Source of the DNA: Rhabditophanes sp. KR3021
Lineage: Eukaryota > Nematoda > Chromadorea > Rhabditida > Alloionematidae
Length of the DNA stretch: 64,000 nt
Reading direction: 5' to 3'
NCBI GenBank assembly: GCA_963281155.1
Contig: CAUJLY010000001.1
Coordinates: 7,130,001-7,194,000 of the forward strand
Below the pieces are notes generated by a model. The model was not told where the DNA came from. It searched no databases and worked only from the letters and a program-made list of their open reading frames with translations. A program made the position numbers and the translations under genes. Of this stretch, positions 36,385-47,484 are shown piece by piece; the stretch's first letter is position 1, and the number at the start of each line of letters is the position of its first letter.

Positions 36385-39226
36385 TCATTCATCAAAATCA
36401 TCTGGCGAATGACCATATGAAGGAGCATCTTCTAACTCTCGTGATTGCCGCATTAAAGCTAATCTGATTTCTTGACGATAGAAGTGCTTGAAGTTTGCAA
36501 CGATGATTGGAACTAAAATTTATTTGATTACTTATTTTACATTTTTAGTTACCCGGAAGTGCTAGAGTAAGAACTCCAATTAAAGAACAGCATGAAACAA
36601 CAATTCTTCCATAGGTTCCCGTCGGAGTGACATCACCAAAGCCGACTAAAAAGTGTTATTATTAACTACTAATAAACATCAGATTATATATTTCGTCAAA
36701 GCATTTTTTTCTCTTTTAAAAGAATTAGTTTTGGTTTCGTTTCAATTATGGTTATGTAGTTTAGACTAAAATGTACTCCCAGTAATAAAACCCATTTTCT
36801 CGTCTTTCAATTATGACGAAATAAATATGCCACAGCATTCATTACTTATGTTATGTTGCTACACTATCTTACCAGTTGTTAAAGTGATAATAATTGGATA
36901 AAAACTGGCTGGTATTGATGTAAATTTAGTATCAACTTCGCCTTGTTCTGCAAAATATATCCCAGACGCGAATAAAATCATGGCAATAGACATAAAGAAT
37001 ATAAGTAGACAAAATTCTTGTGTTGAAGCTTTGAATGTCTTCCCCAAAATTTGCAGTCCCACAGAATGCCTTAAATTAAATAATGAAAATAAATGTTATA
37101 GTTAATTACCTGCTTAATTTAAATACTCGAAATACTCGAACAAGACGCAAAACTCGTAATACAGCAAAGGACATTGAGGAATTTGACTTGCTTCCTTCAT
37201 ACAAAAATAAGTTTATAAAAAATGGAGCTATTGCAACAAAGTCAATTATATTAAGGAAAGACTTTACAAATGCTATTTTAGAAGGGCATGATAGAAATCT
37301 TAATATTAATTCACCAGCAAACCAAAATATACAGAATGATTCTAAGATTAGGAATGGATTTTGCCATATTGATGCACCTAAATGAATGAAATAAATAAAT
37401 GAATGAATATGCATACCTTGGTTAGTTAAGGTGTCAACAAAATCTTTGAGATCAGGAAGAGTTTCAAGACAAAAACTAGCAATACTTATAATAATGACAA
37501 TTATTGATGTGAACGCTATCACACGTGCTGCAACACTAGAATCGGGGTATTCCATTAATTCCCAAACGACTCTTTGAATGTAAGTGTTTGGCATTTCGTG
37601 TTCTTTTGGCTTTTCGTAACCTTCTGACATCCAATACTTTTCTAATACTTCGTCTCCCATCTCGAAGAACTTTAATTCTCGTAGGTAAATTTCCAATGAA
37701 ATGTTTTCCGGCCTTCGTACTTCATCTCTTTGGTAAATATTCAAAATAGACTCGAAACATTCACGTGGTCTATCTACAAAAAATTCTCCTATCTATAATG
37801 TCATTTTAATAGTTATAAATAACAACAAACACTACCTTCTGATTCCAAAACCGACTTCTTTTAACCGGATGCCCTAACAATGAATTCGGTATTTTAGCCA
37901 AAGTACTTTCATATGTTTGAAATTTTTTGCCAGAAACATTTATAGTAATTATATCCGAAAATTGCTCGCTATGATGCCAATAGTTACCATTTTCATGACA
38001 CGTCATAGAATTTAGCTCAGTCGGGATAGGAACAGAAATATCTTCTAACATCTTTTCACTAACTGACTCATGGAATGAATTTTCAGATGAACCAGATGGT
38101 AAGGACCTCTTTCTAAAAAGGATTATCATGTTTATTAACAAAAAATGAAATGTATACTTTCACAAGCTTAAACCAAAACATATATACTTTCATATTTTAA
38201 TTTTTGGTGGCTTACCGAAATTCCTCCGAAGCAGATCTCACGTATAATTGATTCGATTTTAGATCATTCTGCAGTGGTGTACTCCGTCTTGAATGTACTT
38301 CACTTCGAGCTTTGTATTTTTCCGGATGGACGTTTAAAATCTTTTCTAATTTTCTAAATAGCATTGTAATAGATAAAAAGATATAATAAAAATAAGACTT
38401 TTATGAATGCAATATTTTTTATATTAAACACTTTTCATTATTTGACTGAATAAATAAAAAATAAATTAACTCTCCCTATATAGTACTCTTCAAAATTAAA
38501 TTTAATCTCCTTTTCTAATAAAAATGTGCATTACTAATAAAGTTATATATATCCGCGCAACTCTTTTCAAATAAACATATAAGTCACATGCAAGACTTTT
38601 TGTTCGGAGCCATATCATACTTTTCAAAAATATTCGAGTATATTTGTGTTAAAAAATATGAAATTTAGATGGCTTAAGTGTATTAAGGAAGTTATGTATA
38701 TGAAATTTGAGCTACCCTATATCACTTATTATCAAAATAAATGCTTACGTTTGCCAGGGGTTTGTTTTTTACGTTAATAACAAAATGTTTCATAACAACC
38801 CCTCAAACTGTTTACTTTATATCATAATTTTTTCCTCATTTTTAATTACTCAAGTCATTCTAACTAATATGTACAAGATACTAAGCTCTTGGACATATAA
38901 TAACACAACAATACTAGATAGTACTAAATAATACTACATCGGGCTTATATATTTCACAAACTTTTTTGCCTTAACTAAACACAATTCTTGTATTGTTAAT
39001 ACATCATTTAGAATTCAACTAATTGAATAGAATACGAAGAAAAATATCAAGTAGATTAATTGTATTGCGTGTTTTGGGCATTTCTTACAAAAAGAGATGC
39101 ATTACAAAGAACCATTGTTTACTGATATTCAGAACAAATACAAGTTAACGCTCATTTTTTAACATACCTTGATAGTGAGAAGCCTATTTCATCATTAGAC
39201 GAAGTTGTATGCTGCCGTCTCATCAT
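36385..39226 (-). CDS. Shaker-type (Kv1-like) voltage-gated potassium channel subunit
   Basis: Pore-forming alpha subunit that repolarises excitable cells. Eight exons: 39168-39226, 38216-38353, 37836-38112, 37417-37792, 37110-37377, 36873-37069, 36553-36645, 36385-36512; 511 aa to the UGA. The T1 tetramerisation domain spans [18 protein letters not shown] to [14 protein letters not shown]1 has [14 protein letters not shown]4 is [16 protein letters not shown], with five regularly spaced basic residues. The S4-S5 linker is [16 protein letters not shown]6 has the [12 protein letters not shown] hinge. The filter is TTVGFGD, not TVGYGD, and the pore helix reads SFYPIIITL where Kv1 has FWWAVVTM. 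An alternative in-frame ATG at 38364, in intron 1 upstream of exon 2, would allow a second promoter. Confidence 0.93.
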
Positions 39227-41087
39227 CTTCACCTCATTTCCAACAAAATATCACTTTTATATCAAAACCCATACAACTAAATATCTACCTTCTTTTTATA
39301 AATAAAATGCCTTTTCAAGTATTTTGTATATACAAAAATATTTATCACTAAAATAGATAGCAATTAATCTTGAAATGATATATTATTATCTATATCTATA
39401 AAAATGAAATTTATAATAAACGTCCTTTTCTTCTGTCTTTGAATTAATTTATATACACACAAAGAAAAAAGTATCTTCTCTGCCAATTATGAATTTTAAA
39501 TGACAAATTATTCGTATCAAAATAATTTATAATTTACAAGTAAATAAGTTGGAGGCAATGAGAAATATAAAAAGTAGTTAGTTATGATGGACGTGAATAC
39601 ATTAATTAATATTAGAAATAGAATAATTAAAGTTGATATGTCGGATACAAATTAGCTGTTAACAAGCTATCTATAAAATAAAGGAAATAAATTGTTACGA
39701 TATTATTTATTATCGTCAAAATCATATTTACGGGCTCCAATAAAGCATAATAGTAAGTGAAGGCATTGTGTAATATTATAATTCATTGGAAAATATTGCT
39801 TAGCTGTTTAATTTGACACGGTTAAATTAAGGAAATGTTAAGGAAAAATTAGAATACGGAACAAAAATGAATACTCAAAAATAATATCAAAAGTACTTTT
39901 AAAAAAGGAAATATTTTTGCCATCAGAAACAGCACACATTCCTCAATCCAATTTAAATTGATAAGATTTTGTAATGGGCGATGTTGTAAATTAATGTAGA
40001 AAGCTGTCATATATTGTTCTTTTTACGATGGAAGTTGTATATTTGGTAAATGCCATAACTATTTTAACTAATCTCAAGTATACATTAATATCATTGAGGT
40101 GACGTGTAAAATTAAAATATAGAGTCGCAGTATATGACACAAAATTTTGATATATCCGTTTAATTTCCTATTGTTATTTTTGTCAAAGATACACCAATAC
40201 TATGTTTTAAGCAACTTTGAACAAAACAAAAATGATGTACACACCTCGTAGTCCGTTTGAATAATATTATAGATTAAAGCTATTTCTTTCGAATAAATGA
40301 CATTAAATGAATTGATATATATTTTGGTGTATTAGATAAGAAGGATCATTTTGATTTGCCAAAGAATGTTAACGGCAACTTTTGTTAAAAGTGTATGTAA
40401 GAAATTAGGCCAATTTAAAACAAATCAACTCAACCTATAAAAACTTGGAATCGTCTAATTAAAAATAAAGCGATTCTAAAAAAGTTATTTTCTCAATGAA
40501 AGGAAAGCAACAACATTTATTTTGCTCAGAGAACATACTTCAAATATTACAAAATTGTAGTTTAATAAGCTTAGTAACATCATTAAAACGTAATGTGAGG
40601 AAGTTGGTCTAATGCATTTATTTGCCTAATAATTCACTGGCACGCTTACAATTAATTAAAGTTAATTAATTAAAAGGATTTATGAGGCCAATAAAGACCA
40701 TCTTAATTTGTATAAATATTTTGAAGGTTTAATAATTTTAATTTAATTAAATCTTTTCAATTACTTACTGTTTCAAATCAAACTTTATAAAAACAAATCT
40801 GCAGTCGATAGATACTTTAAATAAAACTTAGTTGAAGGAAATGTTGGTATCCTCGGATTTAAAAATATGCGTAAGGCAAATTTCAATATTTTTTAAGTGT
40901 AAATGCTCTAATCCCCAGACACAAATTATAATGTCCATTTCATTTGAAACGTATATGAGTTAGAATATTTATGACAATAAAAATTTATTATATTGCATCA
41001 TCATATTGAGTGTGATTATGTGAGGCCTATTACTTTTTAAAATTTTATCAAATGTTGTAATAAAAATAGTACACTTTTAATTGCTGG
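39227..41087. other. AT-rich intergenic region
   Basis: No gene seen. Includes the Kv promoter; a tiny upstream ATG-AGG-TGA frame lies just before the Kv start. Very AT-rich with no clear repeat. Confidence 0.6.
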
Positions 41088-42032
41088 CTACCATTGTTCC
41101 TTCAACATTTTAAAATAATTATCTGAATCGAGGATTGCTTTGGTTCGATCATTTGTTGCGTTGTTTTCTAGATGTGCTATTGAGATTTTGTTTTGTTTAG
41201 GTGAACAAGATTGTTTAATGTTTGCATAGATCGCAATTAGGGGATTTCGATCAACTAAAAAATATGTCGTTTGCCACAATGCACTGAATATTCTTATTAA
41301 ATGGATGATTGAATAGAGGAATTCGTCTAAAAATGTGTCAAATAGATTGGGGGGAAGCATCAAAAATAGATTTGTTAAGACCTGCACAAAAATGAGTGGT
41401 AATAAGAAAGGTGCAGCTCTGTTTAATGAATCTACGAGTCCTTTAGTTGTGAACTTTTCCGACAACTCTTTAACTTTAATTTTCTTATTTTTAAAAAATC
41501 TTCTGTTGTAATGTTGAATGGCATAGTACAAAAATGGGAGGGGAATGTCAAAGCAGGTTATTATTATCGGGAATACGTATATGGAAATCCCGCGAATGTG
41601 TTTTATGTAGCGAATACCGTATGAAGCAGGAATAAACAATATTGATAATACGATTAGTGGCATGATGCATTTCTTTGATTCGTAGTTTGAACGGAAAAGT
41701 GTTGATATAAGTCTTTCAATGATTATTAATTCTATTGCAAAGCGAATTAAGTTGTTGGATAGACCGAGGCCATCTTCGATTATATACCTGACTATTGTTG
41801 TTGTAGAATCTGGATTGATACTAAGACTCATAATTACCAGTATGCTTCTAATCGAAGTTAGAATTGATCTGAATGCTAGAAAACAAATTAATATGAATAT
41901 AGAGAATTTGAAATTAACGTGCCATAATTTCTTTCTATGTAATAGTTGAGCTAGCATAATGAATACTGGAATATACGAAAGGCCTATAATAATTAAAACA
42001 CTTTCTAGAGTATACGAAACCATCAAATTCAT
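41088..42032 (-). CDS. Sre-family chemoreceptor GPCR
   Basis: Single-exon 314-aa seven-TM receptor of the nematode Sre class (serpentine receptor class epsilon), used in chemosensation at ciliated neurons. Seven hydrophobic segments are visible. Family marks: LWHVNFKFSI at the end of the first loop, an ELIIIERLISTLFRSNYE motif in place of DRY after TM3, the basic loop KVKELSEKFTTK before TM5, VDRNPLIAIYANI after TM7, and the C-terminal DNYFKMLKEQW directly before the stop. It lies next to a second Sre gene on the same strand. Confidence 0.88.
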   Translation of the reverse strand: MNLMVSYTLESVLIIIGLSYIPVFIMLAQLLHRKKLWHVNFKFSIFILICFLAFRSILTSIRSILVIMSLSINPDSTTTIVRYIIEDGLGLSNNLIRFAIELIIIERLISTLFRSNYESKKCIMPLIVLSILFIPASYGIRYIKHIRGISIYVFPIIITCFDIPLPFLYYAIQHYNRRFFKNKKIKVKELSEKFTTKGLVDSLNRAAPFLLPLIFVQVLTNLFLMLPPNLFDTFLDEFLYSIIHLIRIFSALWQTTYFLVDRNPLIAIYANIKQSCSPKQNKISIAHLENNATNDRTKAILDSDNYFKMLKEQW

Positions 42033-42860
42033 TTTATGTAGCTAATCAATTTTTCAAAGTTTATAATTTAATAATATTCCAGGAATTAGCAATCCAGACA
42101 TTAAATTTTTTCTTAGAAAAAAAGCAATCTCTGAATATTGAAAAATAAGCTATTATATATTTTTTGAATCCCTATAAATAGAACTTTACAGAATATGATT
42201 TTCTTGACATCTATACATGACAAGCCAAATTACAATTTAATTCATAAAAATTATTGAGAAAGAATAAACTTACATAAAAAACAAAGTTATTAAAACACTT
42301 ATTTTTGAGTCATAACTGACTCAGGTTAATTAAATCCGAACGTTATGCCATCAACCTAGTAAATTACTGGAATCTTTGGTTTAGAGTACCAGCCTTTAAC
42401 TAATTACATTGGAATTTAAAAATATTTTGTCAACAATATTTTTTTATCCGATAAGTAAGGGCATTGCAAAACTATCTATCATTTTTTGAACAATGTTTTG
42501 AGCAATGCATGAGCATATTTTATGTAATTGCATTATTGTTCAAATTTGTCATAAATCTGACAATTGTTATCTTCGTACTTATTGCATGCTAAATTGAAAA
42601 GTTAATAAAAGGTTATTGTTTTATTTGATGATGGGAAAAATGTCATAATTCTGTGCCAACATATTTCATTATTACTTGTTTTGTAAATATGAATCTCATA
42701 GGATTAATCATTTATTCAATAGGAAACATATGTATAAAATTTAGTGGCATAATAAGGATATGAATAATTTACTGCAGCAGACATATTAATCACAGGGAAG
42801 TTCAAATGCAAAATAAACATGAAAAGACGATATGTAAGATTATTAAAGTGAACAAAAAAT
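42033..42860. other. Intergenic between two Sre genes
   Basis: AT-rich, no gene. The 62-aa minus-strand frame at 42716-42904 overlaps the next gene's end and is a chance frame. Confidence 0.6.
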
Positions 42861-43823
42861 TCACCAGTTAGCTTGAATGATCTTGAAATAAGCATCTGTT
42901 TCATTTATTTTTTGCTTTTGATTTATTATAACGGCAGAAGCAGGACCAACAATTGTGACATTTCGAATTTTATTCTTTTGAATTTTGTTTAGACATTTTA
43001 CACTTTTAGATAGTATTTCAAGAAGTCTTGTGAATGGTGAAATATTTGTACAAAAATGTATGAATTCATAAGTAGTTGTTACATTTCTTATTATATAAAT
43101 TGAAAATTCTACGATTTCGTAGTAACTGCCATCGTATAAAATATCCATTACTATTGATATGATGTTCGTTACACATTGGATTATGATCATCAGAACAATT
43201 AATGGGCTAGTTCTTTTAAGAATTAGGATAGTTTCTCTTATTACAAATTTTTCTGAAACTGATTTAGCTTTCATCTTTTCCATCATAACTAGTTTTTTGT
43301 TTCTTTTCATTATCATGTAATACATAACAATTAGGGGAAGATCAACAAAAGTTAGAATAATATTGTATGCAAATAACGAAACTTCCTTAATCTCATAAAT
43401 TAGTCTGATGCCAACAGATGCCGGAAGTATTAAAATAGAAATAGATATTAACAGACATGGTTTTTTGGTATGTTCATAAGAAGCTCTTGATGAAGTGGCT
43501 ATTAATCTTTCAACTAAAAGAAAGGCGATTCCAAATCGAATGCAATGATTAGATAATTCTCGGAGTAATTTGACAATTTCACTGAATGTTTTCATTGTAT
43601 GTGTTAGTTCTAATATATCAATTCGGGCTAAATACATCAACGTCCTGAGTATATCAATAAATGCTCTAAGGACGCAAAACGTCAACAATAATGTTAGACA
43701 AAATTTAAAATGGAAATGCCATACATTCCTTCTAAGTATCATTAATGAATAAATAAATGCAGGAAACAACATTAATGATGTTACAATAGCAGCATAGCTA
43801 ACCCAAATGGATGCTGTAGTCAT
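42861..43823 (-). CDS. Sre-family chemoreceptor GPCR
   Basis: Single-exon 320-aa receptor, paralog of the gene at 41088-42032. Shared marks: VWHFHFKFCLTL, FLLVERLIATSSRASYE after TM3, MKAKSVSEKFVIRE before TM5, NISPFTRLLEIL after TM7 (the usual NP is SP here) and the terminal TDAYFKIIQANW. Several residues around VGIRLIYEIKE match the IRYIKHIRG segment of the neighbour, so the pair is probably a tandem duplicate that has diverged a lot. The ligand is unknown. Confidence 0.88.
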   Translation of the reverse strand: MTTASIWVSYAAIVTSLMLFPAFIYSLMILRRNVWHFHFKFCLTLLLTFCVLRAFIDILRTLMYLARIDILELTHTMKTFSEIVKLLRELSNHCIRFGIAFLLVERLIATSSRASYEHTKKPCLLISISILILPASVGIRLIYEIKEVSLFAYNIILTFVDLPLIVMYYMIMKRNKKLVMMEKMKAKSVSEKFVIRETILILKRTSPLIVLMIIIQCVTNIISIVMDILYDGSYYEIVEFSIYIIRNVTTTYEFIHFCTNISPFTRLLEILSKSVKCLNKIQKNKIRNVTIVGPASAVIINQKQKINETDAYFKIIQANW

Positions 43824-45495
43824 TTGTCTAAAAAAAGTAATAGATGTGTTATGAAAATCAAAAAGAAGGTTATTTATTATATTGGAATACTAATTTTTGA
43901 AGTTTATTAAAAATTAATGAAGATAAATAAAGAATTATAAATTACTTCCTCAAAATAAAGACAATATCGTGTAATTTTAAAAAGTATGTGCTCATCAAAT
44001 TTCTTAAGATTTCTTGAATAGAAGATTCTAATTATATTTTAAATGATATACAATTTTTGTCTCTAAAAAATAAACTATAAATTAAAATAGAAAGTTGTAG
44101 TTGTAATAAAAAGGTGGAATTTCTGGATAAAACTTCTTGAAATGAGAGTTAGAATATGTTATGGCCTAATTAGTTTATTAGAATTACTTCAAAAAAGTTA
44201 TCAATGACTTTACTTCTTAATAGTAAATACAAGGTTTAATTAGTAGTAAAGTTGAGAAACATTTTCGGTAACAATCTGGACGCAGTTTTATATTTAGAAA
44301 CATTTGTATCTAAATCAAGCATCTTTTCTAAAAATTATAGGTAAACGGGTTTCCGAATTTTATAATTTAAGGTTTGATAACTAAAGAACAAATTACATGC
44401 TTACGTCATTTTTTATGGGACCTAATTATATAATTTTAATTCTTTATAACGAGCTCCAACTTTTTATAGTGAGTCTTATATAAAATTACTACAAATGTGT
44501 AAAATAGGCTAGAATGTTGTAACTAAATGCTCCGAAATTATAATTAAAGTAAATACATCATTTATTACTTCAAATCAGGAATTCACAGACAGAAATTAAT
44601 AGTGCCAATAAAATTAAATCTCGACATTACAATGCAACTGCTCAATTTTAACTTTTTCAAACAACAGAACAAAATACAATTCGGTAATACATTCTTAACA
44701 ATAATAATATTTTGTATAAATAATATTTTCTTAAAAAATGTTCATAAACAAAGATTACTTGAAATTCTTAGAATACCATTGATAATAGTACAGTGTTCAA
44801 AAATTCAATTAAAAATTTAACTTAAACGGCACTGTATTAAATTAATTATTTACCGGCAAAACAAAAATTAATAAAATATATGCCATGCGTGCATTTTTGT
44901 AGAATATATTCTAAACAAGTACATCAAATACTTAATTTATAAGTGAAAGAATTAATTAGATATAAATGAACTATTGTGAATTTTATAATATTTCAATTAC
45001 TGTTTTATTCAAGAGTTTGCCTGATTTTAAACTTTCTTATTGTTTAAATAAAGTTCAAAGCTACGCATTTATTTATTATGTAATCCACAATTAAAAATAT
45101 TTATTACGTCTTACAATAATATCCGATTTTAACAAATGAGTATAATTAAAATATAATATTACGCTTTTCATGCAAATATTTACCCAATAAAATAAATCAA
45201 TTGCAATTTTTTCGTACGTAAAAGGAGTTTCGCAACATAATATCATTTATAAATACATAATAGTGTAAAGACAAACAATCAGCTGTTAATTTCAATTTTA
45301 CGGGAGTGAATTTTACGCTACCAAACAATAGTAGAAAACAAATCAAATATTAATTCATAAAGTTGGATCTCGTACGTAAAGTTAATTATTTGAACAGCTT
45401 AAAGTGACCAACAATAGCACATTCATTTAAATTAGTATAAAACAGAATGAATTTTGTAGCAATTCATCATTCAATCAACTAGCAGTCAACACACA
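43824..45495. other. AT-rich intergenic region
   Basis: No gene seen in 1.7 kb. It ends in the promoter of the ShK gene, with TATAAAA at 45436-45442. Confidence 0.6.
45436..45442 (+). promoter_or_regulatory. TATA box of the second double-ShK gene
   Basis: TATAAAA 53 nt before the start codon at 45496. Confidence 0.6.
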
Positions 45496-46325
45496 ATGGC
45501 ATCTAAATCATTTTTTACTGTTGGAATCATCGCTTTAGCGATTATTGGCAACAATTATTGTGAAGCTATTGGACTTGGAGAAGCTTGTACTCTTCATGCA
45601 GATGTAAGTTGGATTAATTACCCATTTAATTAATTTATTAAGTGTGGCACTACTATGGGATGTAATCTCAAAACAGGTAAGTTTAGAAATGAAATGAGTT
45701 CTTGATATTTTATTTTTACAGCTGGAACCTTAAGAGCATGTTCTGATAAATGTACCACCGATGCCGAGTGTGGGACAGGAATTACTTGTGGGGATGTTCC
45801 AGATGGAACAGCCGGAACACCATTGCAGGCTAAGCTTTGTGTTATTGCAGCCGTCACCTACCCACTTTGTTCTTTGACTGGAGCTGGAGTATGTACGGGA
45901 GCAACTCCAGTTTGTGATCCCTTCGTTCTGAAATGTGGAGCCGCAACAACTACTACTTCCTCGACGATGCCAACAACTCTTCTGGTTTCTACTAGCCTCG
46001 GAGGTTTAGTTACTAATCCCCCTTGTGTTGACTTAGTTAGTGGCGGAGATAATGGATGTGGATCAATGAAAGCTTTGTGTACCAATGCTTTGTATATTAA
46101 TCTGCTGAAGGCTAAATGGTAAATTCAATATAATGATAATTAACGTTTATTTATAGCCCCAAAACTTGTGGATATTGTATTTCTACTACCAATATAGCTG
46201 GTCAAAATTTGATTAATCCAAGAACAGGAATCAGCGATTGTACTCCTGACAAAAAATATTTGTGCACAAAATCTGTATACAGAAAACTGATGCTTGAGCA
46301 GTGCCCAGTACTCTGCAGATCTTAA
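45496..46325 (+). CDS. Secreted Cys-rich protein with one intact and one reduced ShK domain
   Basis: Predicted 235 aa, four exons: 45496-45603, 45643-45676, 45722-46118, 46157-46325. Signal peptide (MASKSFFTVGIIALAIIG), Cys-rich module, Thr-rich linker (AATTTTSSTMPTT), then ShK domain 1 (CVDLVSGG...KCPKTCGYC, six cysteines). A second ShK-like segment (DCTPDKKYLC...EQCPVLCRS) has only four cysteines: those expected first and last, which bond to each other in the ShK fold, are both missing. Paralog of the gene at 8046-8845, with the same module order but a different number of exons in the Cys-rich part. Role unknown. Confidence 0.85.
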
Positions 46326-46423
46326 ATATATATTTCAAAGTAAACATATTATACATGGGATTGGGCGATAATCTTTTATTATATAAAACGATTGAATAAA
46401 TATTATATTTTAAATGAATTGCT

Positions 46424-47484
46424 TTAGATGAATGATAAGGAACCCAGACATCTTTTAGTCATACAAAAAACCGGGTCAATAGCTTCTAATTTATTTTCAC
46501 CTAATAAACTTAAAGCTGCGAGACCAAAGAAGGTATGGAATGGATCAGGATAATCTCCAGGACGATCAGCAAATCCACCGGTTTCATCGTCTTGTGAGGC
46601 ATAAACAAACTTCATGATCCCCTTCTTATCAATCCAATCAAGTTTGCCAATAATCGCCAATGAAGATAACACCCACCATCCGTAGCAAACGTCAGGAAGT
46701 TTGTCTGGCCTTCCGTTTAAACCACCGGATTTACATTGCCTATCCGATAGCCAACTAGCCGTCTTTTCGATGTCGATACAATCGAGCTTTTTCATAATAG
46801 CTAGCGTTGCCACACAACAATAAACTTGTCCAGCGTGGCTTTCGGATTTCGGTCTAGTTCCAAACCCACCGTCGTAATTGTAAGATCTCCTTACATATGC
46901 CCATAAGTTATTCTTCACTTCATCACTCAAATCATCCAGTCTTCCAATCAAGTGCAAAGTTGCAACAGCACAAAAGCTGAACCTTGTGTCAATTTCTCCC
47001 CATTGATCACCCGAAACACCTCCATCTTCGTCAATTCTGGCTTTGACATACTTGACAACAGCATCCTTGTCGAGCAGATGAAGAGCATCGAACATAATCA
47101 GAATTTGGACAGCGCTAAGAGTCTGCAATAAGTGTGCACCATGATCCACTGCTGATCGAAAACCACCAGATTCTTTATCGAAACAATCACCTAGTATAAA
47201 TTTGATGATATCTTCACGGTCAGTTTTTCCCTAACTGGTCTTCCATGTCTAATGCTCCGCAACACCAATAAATTCCACTCATTCGTAAGTGAGCAGACAT
47301 TACATAATCCTATAGAATTATTGATATTATTTGAAATGAAGAGGAAGTAACTTACAAATGAATCTTTGTTTGATGAATATTTTAGAATAAACTCCGAATG
47401 AAGGTTCTCCAACAAGGAGGATAATGAATTTTGTTTCAGACTTACGTCTTTTTTGCACATATCTAGGATTTCAGCCAGAGACAT
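46424..47484 (-). CDS. RABGGTB: Rab geranylgeranyltransferase beta subunit, with a one-base frameshift
   Basis: Catalytic subunit that, with the alpha subunit and REP, adds geranylgeranyl groups to Rab C-termini. Exons 47356-47484 and 46424-47309; about 337 aa if one base is disregarded. Exon 1 carries [18 protein letters not shown]; exon 2 carries [15 protein letters not shown]. The alpha-alpha barrel repeats follow: [78 protein letters not shown]. Zinc ligands are visible (D and C in PDVCYGWW, H in DPFHT). A run of five A (47224-47228, minus strand) throws the frame into TGA; four A would give the expected DQLGKTDRED. Exon 2 is 886 nt, one more than a multiple of three. This could be an assembly error, a polymorphism or inactivation. 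Confidence 0.88.

Noticed and set aside
36385..36387. Selenocysteine at the Kv UGA
   Set aside because: Potassium channels are not selenoproteins, and no SECIS-like hairpin was recognised after the TAG.
42716..42904. 62-aa minus-strand frame
   Set aside because: Overlaps the end of the Sre gene in another frame; hydrophobic chance frame.
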